Source: Cytophaga hutchinsonii ATCC 33406
GTDB taxonomy: Bacteria > Bacteroidota > Bacteroidia > Cytophagales > Cytophagaceae
Assembly: GCF_000014145.1 (NCBI RefSeq)
Contig: NC_008255.1
Span: forward strand, 2,806,001-2,870,000
Length of the DNA stretch: 64,000 nt
Direction of reading: 5' to 3'
Below, in pieces: positions 8,821-17,086 of this stretch. How positions within the stretch are numbered: position 1 is the first letter of the stretch; every line of letters starts with the position of its first letter. The position numbers and the translations under genes are program-made. The notes under the pieces were generated by a model. The model had not been told where the DNA came from and did no database searches. It saw only the letters and a program-made list of their open reading frames with translations.

Positions 8821-9174
8821 ATGTCGGATAAACCTTTATATGCCTATCACTGCCGGCCCGGCTATGGTTCTGAAAATTTACTTATTGAATTCATCCGTGG
8901 TACGGAAACATCCACATTTACAACAGATGTATTAGATGCGCTGCAAGAGATTCTGCCGACAGTAGCTGGACTTGAAGACCTGTGGATGAATGATGAGATT
9001 ATTTACTCCATAAATTCTGTTTTTGGATCATTCACCTTATCTAAAGATATCTGGGATTTTGCATTTATTATGGCCGATATGAATCAGCCTTGTATTGTCA
9101 GAATCGATGCTATCCTGCTTGCAGATAAACGGTTCGAAAAAATCAATGTAAATTTTGATGATTATAAAACATAA
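8821..9174 (+). CDS. Small conserved-looking protein of unknown function
   Basis: 117 residues, soluble, no signal peptide. It begins 3 bases after the acetyltransferase stop codon. Aromatic- and acid-rich with an alternating strand/helix pattern; no recognised motif. Good codon use and tight spacing support a real gene. Confidence 0.65.
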   Translation: MSDKPLYAYHCRPGYGSENLLIEFIRGTETSTFTTDVLDALQEILPTVAGLEDLWMNDEIIYSINSVFGSFTLSKDIWDFAFIMADMNQPCIVRIDAILLADKRFEKINVNFDDYKT

Positions 9175-9225
9175 CAATTTATGTAGTCATTATATTTTAC
9201 ACATGAACTGCAGATGTTTCTGAAC

Positions 9226-9852
9226 TCAAAATGTTTTTGTCTTAATTACCTTTCCTTTTTTATTATAATACTGCCAGCAGCCCACCGGTACATCTTTTTC
9301 CATCTTGCCTGCAGCAGATAAGATTCCGTTGTTGTATAATTTTGCCGGACCGTTTAATACACCATTTACATATGTGTACTCTTCGGTTATAACACCTGCT
9401 TCTGAATAAAATACCCATACACCATTTGGTGTTCCATTCACATACGGTCCAACAGATTTCAATTTTCCGTTTTCATGGTAACTGTGCCACACACCTTTGT
9501 ACATGCCAAATGCATATACACCTGCACGCTTCAGGTTTCCATTGCTGTAGTAATACCAGGCACTATCCTGCTCCATGCCCCGCTTCCACTGTTCTTTCGC
9601 TACCACATGATTAAGTGTATCGTAATACCAGGAAGTACCATCAAGCATATCACTCTTATATTGTTCCCGTGCAGATAAGTTTCCATTGGGATAATAATAA
9701 AACCAATTTCCTTCTCGTAACCCTTCCTGTTTTATTCCTTTTGATTTCAGTTTTCCATTAGAATAAAATTCTTTAAGCGTATCGCTACTTTGCGCACTAA
9801 CCGGCAGGAGTGTGTACATAAAAAAGATTGTTACAGATAGTTTTTTTATCAT
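9226..9852 (-). CDS. Secreted MORN-variant (YwqK-type) repeat protein, 208 aa
   Basis: Signal peptide (MIKKLSVTIFFMYTLLPVSAQ), then about seven repeats of roughly 23 residues built on the pattern W-x-Y-Y-x-x-N-G-x-L-K-x-x-G-x-Y-x-x-G-x-x-x-G. This is the MORN-variant repeat that databases label YwqK antitoxin; the label comes from a Bacillus toxin pair and need not apply here. Likely an extracytoplasmic beta-repeat protein. It lies 2 bases downstream of a larger protein with the same repeats, so they form an operon and arose by duplication. Confidence 0.85.
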   Translation of the reverse strand: MIKKLSVTIFFMYTLLPVSAQSSDTLKEFYSNGKLKSKGIKQEGLREGNWFYYYPNGNLSAREQYKSDMLDGTSWYYDTLNHVVAKEQWKRGMEQDSAWYYYSNGNLKRAGVYAFGMYKGVWHSYHENGKLKSVGPYVNGTPNGVWVFYSEAGVITEEYTYVNGVLNGPAKLYNNGILSAAGKMEKDVPVGCWQYYNKKGKVIKTKTF

Positions 9853-9854
9853 AA

Positions 9855-11930
9855 TTATTCTTCCTCTTCTTCGTCTATATCCATGTTCTGAATACGAACG
9901 AGTTTTCCCTGATCATAGTATTTCCAGATACCGGAAATCTCATCGTCGGTATATGCTCCTTCAGCCTCCAGCAAGCCGGCTTCTGTGTAGAAGCGCCAGT
10001 GTCCCTGACGCATGCCTTCCACATAATCTCCATCGCCGGATAAAAAACCATTGTTGTGATAATACTTCCATTTACCATCCGGCAATCCGTTTTTAAAATT
10101 ACCTTCGGCAGAAAGTTTTGTATTGTAATGATAACTTTTCAGTATGCCATTTCCATCTTTAAATGAACCTTTAGACAGCTTTGCGCCTGCCATAGATGTG
10201 ATGTCGCTTACTGCAACAAGGCGTCCCCTTTCATATGTTTCTTCATCCATCAGCAAACTATTGCTCCAGTAATTTTTCCATTTGCCATCTTCCAGTCCGT
10301 CTACATAACTTCCTTCAGAAGCAAGTTTACCATTTGAATGGTATTCTTTCCAAACACCTGTTTCTTTGCCCATCACAAAAGCCCCTTCCAGATTTACTCT
10401 TCCTGTTTCAAAATAAATTTTCCATGGTCCGTCTTCATATCCCTGTACAAAATTCCCTTCCATGGAAACCTTTCCATTAGCGTGGTAGCTTTTCCAAAGA
10501 CCTTCTTTCATGCCGTCCACATAATATCCTTCTGTTGTTTTTAAGCCTGTCGGGTAATAATCAATCCAGAGGCCATCCGGTTTACCATTCTTATATGAAC
10601 CTCTGGAAGCTAAGGTATCATTGTCATAATGTTCCAGCCATTCGCCTTCTTTATTCCCATTTACATAATAACCTTCGCTGAATACTTTTCCGTTTGCATG
10701 AAATTCAAACCACACGCTATCTTCAAGTCCTTTTTTATAAAAACCATATACTGATACGGTGCCATCTTTTCTAAACTGCTTGAAAGCTCCTTCTTCCACT
10801 CCCTTCTCATACGTTGTAATAGCTGCCAGTGTACCTGTTGAATAATACTCACGCATTACAGCTTCCTGTACCCCATCCACATAAAATATTTCTGCTTTAA
10901 TAAATCCGTTTTCATAATAGCTTGTTGCCAAGCCATTCTCCAGGCCATTTTCAAAAGGAATATCCATCAACAATGCGCCTTTCGGATAATAAATATTCCG
11001 CGAACCTTTTCCATCTTTCAAGGTACCGGCATCTAGCGACACACCCGCTTCGGTATATGCTTCCGGCGCAGACTGTAATTTGCCCATGCTCCATTGCTCT
11101 ACGCTCTGCTTTGAACCTGTTTGATTATCGTAATAGTATGTCCAGGTGCCATCAGGCTCGCCTTGGTTGTAAGTACCCGAAAATGTTTTAACACCTGACT
11201 CTGCATATTCTTCAAACAACCCGTTTTCTAAACTATCGGTGTAATATGAACGTGTTTCAAGTTTGCCGGATGCGTAATAATGTTTCCATTCTCCATTCAT
11301 ATTGCCTTTTGCATATGAACCCATGATCTTTGGTTTGCCTGTTGAATAGTTCCAGAATACCGTTCCTTCAATTTTACCATTTACGTATTGTGCTTTGTGA
11401 TATACCGCACCATTCGCATAATATTCCTTCCATTCTGCGATGCGTGACCCATTGGCATATACGCCATCAATTTTTATTTGCCCGTTTGGGTAATATTCTT
11501 TCCATGAACCGTCTTTCGCATCCAGTTTGTATGTACCCTCAATAGAGATTTTCCCATTGGCATAAAATTCTTTATACGTTCCGTTGCGTTTACCATCGAT
11601 AAATGCAGCATCAACCGACTGCTGCCCGTTGTTGTAAAATTCTTTCCATGCTCCTTCTTCTCTTCCGTTTACATAATTTCCCTGTAGTGCAACTTTACCG
11701 TTCGGATGGTACGTAACCACACTTCCATTGAATTTATTTGCTGTATAGTTTTCTTCTGCTTCAATTTTACCGGAAGAATAATAGGATTTCCATAAACCAT
11801 CCCGCTTACCATTGAGCAGATTTCCTTCAGCCTTTACGGTTTTACTATTCGCATAGTATTCTTTTGTCTGCTGTGCCTGAAGTAAAAAACTAAAAAACAG
11901 GAATAGAACTACAGATAAATATCGATACAT
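9855..11930 (-). CDS. Large secreted MORN-variant repeat protein, 691 aa
   Basis: Signal peptide (MYRYLSVVLFLFFSFLLQAQ) followed by about 28 repeats of about 23 residues with the core N-G-K-x-x-x-E-G-x-Y-x-x-G-x-x-x-G-x-W-K-x-Y-Y, ending in an acidic tail (DIDEEEEE). The repeats should stack into one long beta structure. No catalytic domain is visible. The exported location and length suggest a surface or periplasmic scaffold; function unknown. First gene of a two-gene operon, divergent from the barrel gene at 12.2 kb. Confidence 0.85.
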   Translation of the reverse strand: MYRYLSVVLFLFFSFLLQAQQTKEYYANSKTVKAEGNLLNGKRDGLWKSYYSSGKIEAEENYTANKFNGSVVTYHPNGKVALQGNYVNGREEGAWKEFYNNGQQSVDAAFIDGKRNGTYKEFYANGKISIEGTYKLDAKDGSWKEYYPNGQIKIDGVYANGSRIAEWKEYYANGAVYHKAQYVNGKIEGTVFWNYSTGKPKIMGSYAKGNMNGEWKHYYASGKLETRSYYTDSLENGLFEEYAESGVKTFSGTYNQGEPDGTWTYYYDNQTGSKQSVEQWSMGKLQSAPEAYTEAGVSLDAGTLKDGKGSRNIYYPKGALLMDIPFENGLENGLATSYYENGFIKAEIFYVDGVQEAVMREYYSTGTLAAITTYEKGVEEGAFKQFRKDGTVSVYGFYKKGLEDSVWFEFHANGKVFSEGYYVNGNKEGEWLEHYDNDTLASRGSYKNGKPDGLWIDYYPTGLKTTEGYYVDGMKEGLWKSYHANGKVSMEGNFVQGYEDGPWKIYFETGRVNLEGAFVMGKETGVWKEYHSNGKLASEGSYVDGLEDGKWKNYWSNSLLMDEETYERGRLVAVSDITSMAGAKLSKGSFKDGNGILKSYHYNTKLSAEGNFKNGLPDGKWKYYHNNGFLSGDGDYVEGMRQGHWRFYTEAGLLEAEGAYTDDEISGIWKYYDQGKLVRIQNMDIDEEEEE

Positions 11931-12218
11931 AATGTGTACTGTTAGGTCAGTTATTGCTTAGTAAAATACAAAAAAGGTTTGATTAATAATAATGCTTTTG
12001 ATCCCCCTTTTTCTATTAAACGTTGTCTGTACTAACAGAGTTGGTTTTCCTTTTCCTGATTTATGGCTACGGCTATTTATTGTCAGAGATATGCGCATAT
12101 ACAAAATTCCTGTATATCCTATTTTCATTGACAATTATTAACATTTGCTACCAAATAGCTACATGCTTTCACAGGTCAGGTAAAAGGTTTTTCTTTGAAT
12201 ATATTTTTAAATACTGTT

Positions 12219-13028
12219 ATGAAATTTTTTATCGGGTTAGCACTTTTTGTACTAACATATTTCCACCACAAATCCTATGGACAGGATTTTGCTTCAGGGG
12301 CACGCACCCGTTCACTTGGATCGGGCTGTACGGCAGATAGTACTGTATGGTCATTGTTCAATAACCCGGCTGGTATTGCTTCTCTGAAACACGTCGCGGT
12401 ACTGATCAGCGATGAAAAAATATACGGTATCCAGGAAATAAAAAATTTTTCCGCAGGAATTATTTGTCCGCTTAAAAAACAATTGCTGCTTGCTGCGAGT
12501 TTTTCCAATCAGGGCTACAAATGGTTCAATGATCAGCAGATAGGAATACACGCGGCACACAGAAAAGGTCCGTATAGTTTAGGTATCAGTTTTATTTTAT
12601 GGCAGCGCATTGCAGGAGAAACATTTCGGGAAACATATCCCTTGTGTAATATTGGCGGTACAATGTCTGTAAACAAACACCTGCAGATTGGTTTACATAT
12701 AAGCAATGTGAGCAATACTCAAAATACTGTTCAGACATTACCGCTGCGTATCAAAGGCGGCATGTTGTATAAAATTTCCAATGACGTATTGTTTTATGCG
12801 GATATCATAAAGCAAAGCAACAGCAATGTCTTTTTCAGTTCCGGTCTGGAATACCGTATGCACCGATTTTTTTACCTGCGAACGGGACTGCAATTAAAGC
12901 CCATGCGCCTGCATGGCGGTGCAGGCTTTTCATCTAAACGCTTGTCTATCGATTACAGTTTTTCCTGGCAGCAGCCGTTGGGCAGTAAACATCAGCTTTC
13001 TATGTACATCAATCTTCGTAAGAAATAA
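12219..13028 (+). CDS. Outer-membrane beta-barrel protein, PorV/PorQ-like
   Basis: 269 residues from the ATG at 12219, preferred over 12195 because it opens a normal signal peptide (KFFIGLALFVLTYFHHKSYGQ). The start of the mature protein, GARTRSLGSGCTADSTVWSLFNNPAGIA, is the hallmark of the PorV/PorQ/UPF0164 barrel group. The remainder is alternating amphipathic strands. PorV and PorQ are type IX secretion components, but this is a distant member and its exact role is not known. Its stop overlaps the start of the next gene (ATG inside TAATG), indicating coupling. Confidence 0.78.
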   Translation: MKFFIGLALFVLTYFHHKSYGQDFASGARTRSLGSGCTADSTVWSLFNNPAGIASLKHVAVLISDEKIYGIQEIKNFSAGIICPLKKQLLLAASFSNQGYKWFNDQQIGIHAAHRKGPYSLGISFILWQRIAGETFRETYPLCNIGGTMSVNKHLQIGLHISNVSNTQNTVQTLPLRIKGGMLYKISNDVLFYADIIKQSNSNVFFSSGLEYRMHRFFYLRTGLQLKPMRLHGGAGFSSKRLSIDYSFSWQQPLGSKHQLSMYINLRKK

Positions 13029-15019
13029 TGCGTCAGCTACTTTTATTATTTTTTTACAGCATACCTTTTATCCTTCAGGCACAGTTAAGTATAGAAGATT
13101 CAGGCATTCTTGAAAGTTTAACCGGTAATGAAGAAATTATGCAAACCAATTCAGATGCCGCTGAAAACCTGGCATTGTTAGTAAAAAATCCTATGAATAT
13201 AAATAAAGCAGATGAGTCGGTATTGCTGGGTGTAGGCTATTTAAAAGAAGTTCAGATCACGGAAATCATGCAGTACATACATGCATACGGACCGCTGATC
13301 AATGTGCATGAATTGCAAACGCTTCCGTCCATGAACGAACAAACTTTTTTCTGGCTCAAAAGCTGTTTTACAATAACAGGTTCAACACAGGACCAAAAGC
13401 TGCTGCATCATCTGGCGGGTAAAGAACACAGCATGCTGCTTATCCGCTATAGTGCTGCTCCTGTAACTATTCCGAAAGAATGGACCGGCAACGGAGATAA
13501 AGCGTCCATCCGTTTTCAAACCATGATACCAAATAAAATGCGTTTTGGTTTGTGTCTTGAAAAAGATGCGGGTGAACAGATCCGCTGGAATGCCGCAAAA
13601 AATTACTATGGATTTGACAATGTTAATTTCTATCTGCATTATCTGCCATCAAAAAAGTGGAAACACATAACCATCGGCGCACAACGCCTGCAATTTGGAC
13701 AGGGATTGCTCATGGGCGGTGGTTTCTATGCAGGCAAAGGATCTGAAACCATTACCACACTCCGTAAAACCGGCCGCGCTATTATTCCCGTTGGGGGCAC
13801 AACAGAGTATGGAAGACTGTTTGGAATAAGTTCTACCTATTACTTTACACGGCACATTTCACTTACCGGTTTTTATTCAAACACAAAAGAAGATGCCGGC
13901 ATCGATACAACCAACGATAATGTTCCTTTTATACAATCCATTTCAGAAACAGGGTATCACCGTTCACTTGCAGAACTTGCCAAACGTAAAAACATTCATG
14001 TTCAGTTAGCAGGTTATCATGTACGGTATGAAAGCAAACATTTTTCGGTTGGCAATACATTTCTGTACCGTGCCGTTTCTCATGCCATTCAACCCAAAGA
14101 AACATATTACAATCAATTCTACAACCGCGGGCAACTATTCTCCGGTACGTCTCTTGATTTTCAGGGAAGGTATCAAAACATGCTGTTATTTGGAGAAGTT
14201 TCATTTACAGCGACGGGCGGAAAAGCTTTTCTGGCAGGCGTCATGATGGCTCTGCACCGTAGTACGGATCTTTCCTTTTTGTACCGGAATTATGGGAAAG
14301 AATATATCAGCCCGTATGCACAGGCATTTGCAGAATCAAGTGCTGTGTCTAATGAAAAAGGCATGTATGTAGGTATAAAAATACGGCCAAAGAAAGAATG
14401 GAGCATTCATGCATATGCTGATCTCTTTGTATTCCCGTGGTTGAAATACCGCATCCACACACCATCAACAGGTGAAGAATATTTTATAAAAATTGAATAT
14501 AAACCTTCCAAAAAAACGATGCTGTATTTTCAGCACCGTAATGAACAGAAGTCGTGGGATGTAACCGGAACAACCCTTACCCTGCCTGCGTTCAGGCAAT
14601 CTTCGATTCTGTATTTCGAGCACAAACTTTCCCTTGCCATAACATTGCGGACACGTATCCAATGGGGCAGTTATGAAACAAATGCAACAACTTCAACAGG
14701 CAGTTTGTATGCTCAGGACATTATGTATAAAAAAAGAAAATATCAATTGACCTTTCGCTGGATGTGGTATGAAGTAGCAGATTACAATGCGCGGCAGTAT
14801 GCGTATGAGCCCGATGTTCCATATAGCTTTTATATACCGGCTTATACAGGAAAAGCTATTCATCCGATGTTGATTATTAAGTACAATGTGTTTAAAAACA
14901 TTGATTGCTGGTTTAAACTTTCCTTAACCAAACCACTGGCAGCAACTGTGCTTGAATCAGCGGCAACTTCATTGAAATCGATTTACAGCGGCACGTGGCA
15001 GATACGATGGACATTTTGA
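13028..15019 (+). CDS. Secreted helix-hairpin-helix protein with C-terminal beta-barrel
   Basis: 663 residues. Signal peptide (RQLLLLFFYSIPFILQAQ), then two HhH motifs (NPMNINKADESVLLGVGYLKEVQITEIMQY and PLINVHELQTLPSMNEQTFFWLKSC, about residues 55-118) like those of ComEA. The remaining 500 residues are strand-rich and end in WQIRWTF, a terminal-Phe barrel pattern. HhH modules usually bind DNA, so an outer-membrane DNA-contacting protein is conceivable, but the HhH could serve protein contacts. Overlaps the preceding barrel gene by one base. Confidence 0.78.
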   Translation: MRQLLLLFFYSIPFILQAQLSIEDSGILESLTGNEEIMQTNSDAAENLALLVKNPMNINKADESVLLGVGYLKEVQITEIMQYIHAYGPLINVHELQTLPSMNEQTFFWLKSCFTITGSTQDQKLLHHLAGKEHSMLLIRYSAAPVTIPKEWTGNGDKASIRFQTMIPNKMRFGLCLEKDAGEQIRWNAAKNYYGFDNVNFYLHYLPSKKWKHITIGAQRLQFGQGLLMGGGFYAGKGSETITTLRKTGRAIIPVGGTTEYGRLFGISSTYYFTRHISLTGFYSNTKEDAGIDTTNDNVPFIQSISETGYHRSLAELAKRKNIHVQLAGYHVRYESKHFSVGNTFLYRAVSHAIQPKETYYNQFYNRGQLFSGTSLDFQGRYQNMLLFGEVSFTATGGKAFLAGVMMALHRSTDLSFLYRNYGKEYISPYAQAFAESSAVSNEKGMYVGIKIRPKKEWSIHAYADLFVFPWLKYRIHTPSTGEEYFIKIEYKPSKKTMLYFQHRNEQKSWDVTGTTLTLPAFRQSSILYFEHKLSLAITLRTRIQWGSYETNATTSTGSLYAQDIMYKKRKYQLTFRWMWYEVADYNARQYAYEPDVPYSFYIPAYTGKAIHPMLIIKYNVFKNIDCWFKLSLTKPLAATVLESAATSLKSIYSGTWQIRWTF

Positions 15020-15021
15020 CA

Positions 15022-15175
15022 AAATTCCAAATAACAAAAAACAAATTTCAATATAAAATAGTAAGCGGAAATTATTCACGAGTTGAAACTAATAATTAAT
15101 AATATTTGATTGTTACGAATTAAACTCAAGCTAAGATTTACGTATTTGTAATTTGTTTTTTGTTATTTGGAATTT
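15022..15175. repeat. MITE-like element with 26-bp perfect inverted ends
   Basis: 15022-15047 is the exact reverse complement of 15150-15175 (26 of 26 bases; arms built on ATTCCAAATAAC and the A-rich AACAAAAAACAAATT). They enclose about 100 AT-rich bases without a gene. It lies directly after the HhH gene and before the J-domain gene. It could be a miniature inverted-repeat element or a long-looped terminator. No clear target duplication was seen. Confidence 0.6.
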
Positions 15176-15215
15176 ATTCAATGTTGTTCGTACTTGCAGT
15201 TGAAATAGCTGGAAT

Positions 15216-15755
15216 ATGTCTGCAGGAAATTACTACGATCTGTTGGAAATACCGAAAACTGCTACTGTACAGCAGATTCGTAAAGCCTATCGATCTAAGG
15301 CAAAACTCTATCACCCGGATATGAACCTGCAATCGAATTCGCATCTGCATTTTTTAATTCTCACGCAGGCATATGAAACGTTGATGGACCCCAACAAACG
15401 TCACCTGTATGACATGGCAATGGTTTCAAATTCAGAACATCTGCTGACGTATGCGCAATGGAAAGAAATTGAACGCAGGAAAATAAAAGAAGAAGAAGAA
15501 ATTGCGTATGCTGCGTTTCTCAAACGCAAAGAAGCGTTTCAGCAATCCGCTTTTTTTAAACCTGCACGCATAGCCTATTATATTGCACCTATAGTTACCT
15601 ATTTACTCAGTGCTGCCATATTTTTATTTTGTATCTGGATCATGTGGCAATATCACCCGATGTTTATTTTTGTGTTTTTACCTGTTTTGTGCCTTTCTAT
15701 TTATTTGTTTTTTTCCACAAAAAAATGGCGTAATCAGGCAAAAAGATATTTCTAA
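15216..15755 (+). CDS. J-domain (DnaJ-like) membrane protein
   Basis: 179 residues. J domain at residues 5-68 with the HPD tripeptide at 33-35 (YHPDMN) and YETLMDPNKRHLYD. A charged helix (about 85-115) is followed by two membrane segments (about 125-145 and 148-168). It should recruit and stimulate Hsp70 (DnaK) at the inner membrane. It lacks the Gly/Phe and zinc domains of true DnaJ. Client unknown. Confidence 0.88.
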   Translation: MSAGNYYDLLEIPKTATVQQIRKAYRSKAKLYHPDMNLQSNSHLHFLILTQAYETLMDPNKRHLYDMAMVSNSEHLLTYAQWKEIERRKIKEEEEIAYAAFLKRKEAFQQSAFFKPARIAYYIAPIVTYLLSAAIFLFCIWIMWQYHPMFIFVFLPVLCLSIYLFFSTKKWRNQAKRYF

Positions 15756-15846
15756 TATTTTTAGTTTTGCCATTTTTTTTAGTATTTTTGATTTAAATAA
15801 GATCCAGCCTTATTAATACAGCTCCATTTATCACACTCCTCACATC

Positions 15847-16911
15847 ATGGAAGATAATAATGAATTAATTAAAGGCAGAGGTGCGCAGATGCAGGCAAAG
15901 AGCCGTTTTCATGCACAGGAAATTGTTCAAGAGCATATGGAAGGTATTGATGAAATTACAGACATCAACACCCCTACTCAATATCTGTATGAAAATGCAA
16001 AACAGATCGTAAATAAAGTTGACAGTCCGGATATTGGCCTTGCTTATTCCATGAACCCCTATCAGGGATGTGAGCATGGCTGTATTTATTGTTATGCGCG
16101 GAACAGTCATGAATACTGGGGCTACAATGCAGGAATAGATTTTGAGAAAAAAATAATTGTGAAGCGCAATGCTGCAAGTGTATTGGCTAAGACATTTGAA
16201 AAACCAAACTGGGAAGTATTACCCATTATGTTTTCAGGCAATACAGATTGTTATCAGCCTATTGAACGTAAATTACAGATTACCCGGAACATGCTGCAAG
16301 TAATTGCAACCTATAAGCACCCGGTTGGTATGATCACCAAAAATCATTTGATCACACGAGACATAGATATTTTAAAAGAACTTGCCGCACAACAGCTTGT
16401 ACATGTGAGTATCTCCATTACTTCTGCACGGGATGAGATCAGACAGAAATTAGAGCCGCGAGCTTCGGCTATTTCGCAGCGCTTAAAAACGGTTGAAGCG
16501 TTAGCAAAAGAAAACATACCGGTGAATGTAATGATCGCGCCGATCATTCCTGGTATCAACCATCATGAGATTCCACAGATCATGAAACAGATTGCAGACG
16601 CAGGAGCATCTTCAGCAGCTTATACCATTGTGCGGCTGAATGGTTCTATTGGCGTAGTGTTTGAAGACTGGATCCGAAAAGCCTATCCCGACCGTGCAGA
16701 TAAAGTACTGAATCAAATTAAAGAATGTCATGGTGGTACGCTTAACGACAGCCGTTTCAGCACCCGCATGCGCGGACAAGGAAATATTGCTGCAAGTATA
16801 CATGACCTCTTTTATGTATCCAGAAAAAAATATTTATCGGGCAGAGAATATCCACCATTACGTACAGATTTATTTGTGCGAAGTAACAAAGGGCAATTAG
16901 GTTTGTTCTGA
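15847..16911 (+). CDS. PA0069-family radical SAM protein
   Basis: 354 residues. Radical SAM cluster motif CEHGCIYCYARN with Cys75, Cys79 and Cys82, preceded by the family's N-P-Y-Q-G. Downstream are F-S-G-N-T-D-C-Y-Q-P and E-P-R-A, typical of the PA0069/Rv2578c family related to spore photoproduct lyase. The motif order and length are complete. It should cleave SAM to a 5'-deoxyadenosyl radical; the substrate of this family is not established. Confidence 0.9.
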   Translation: MEDNNELIKGRGAQMQAKSRFHAQEIVQEHMEGIDEITDINTPTQYLYENAKQIVNKVDSPDIGLAYSMNPYQGCEHGCIYCYARNSHEYWGYNAGIDFEKKIIVKRNAASVLAKTFEKPNWEVLPIMFSGNTDCYQPIERKLQITRNMLQVIATYKHPVGMITKNHLITRDIDILKELAAQQLVHVSISITSARDEIRQKLEPRASAISQRLKTVEALAKENIPVNVMIAPIIPGINHHEIPQIMKQIADAGASSAAYTIVRLNGSIGVVFEDWIRKAYPDRADKVLNQIKECHGGTLNDSRFSTRMRGQGNIAASIHDLFYVSRKKYLSGREYPPLRTDLFVRSNKGQLGLF

Positions 16912-17086
16912 TACATAGTCAGTCACATCATTAATCATCAGATAGTAGCCTTCAAAAAAAATATATGTAACCTATTCAATATTTGTAATATTGCATTCAC
17001 AGAAAATATATTTAAGATATGAAGGTTACTTATATCCTATGTATTTGTATTCAATCATAGATCTGTGCTATCTTTATAGACTACTT

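Noticed and set aside
9226-11930. Toxin-antitoxin locus (YwqK label)
   Set aside because: The repeats match the YwqK/MORN-variant pattern, but both proteins have signal peptides and no toxin gene is beside them.
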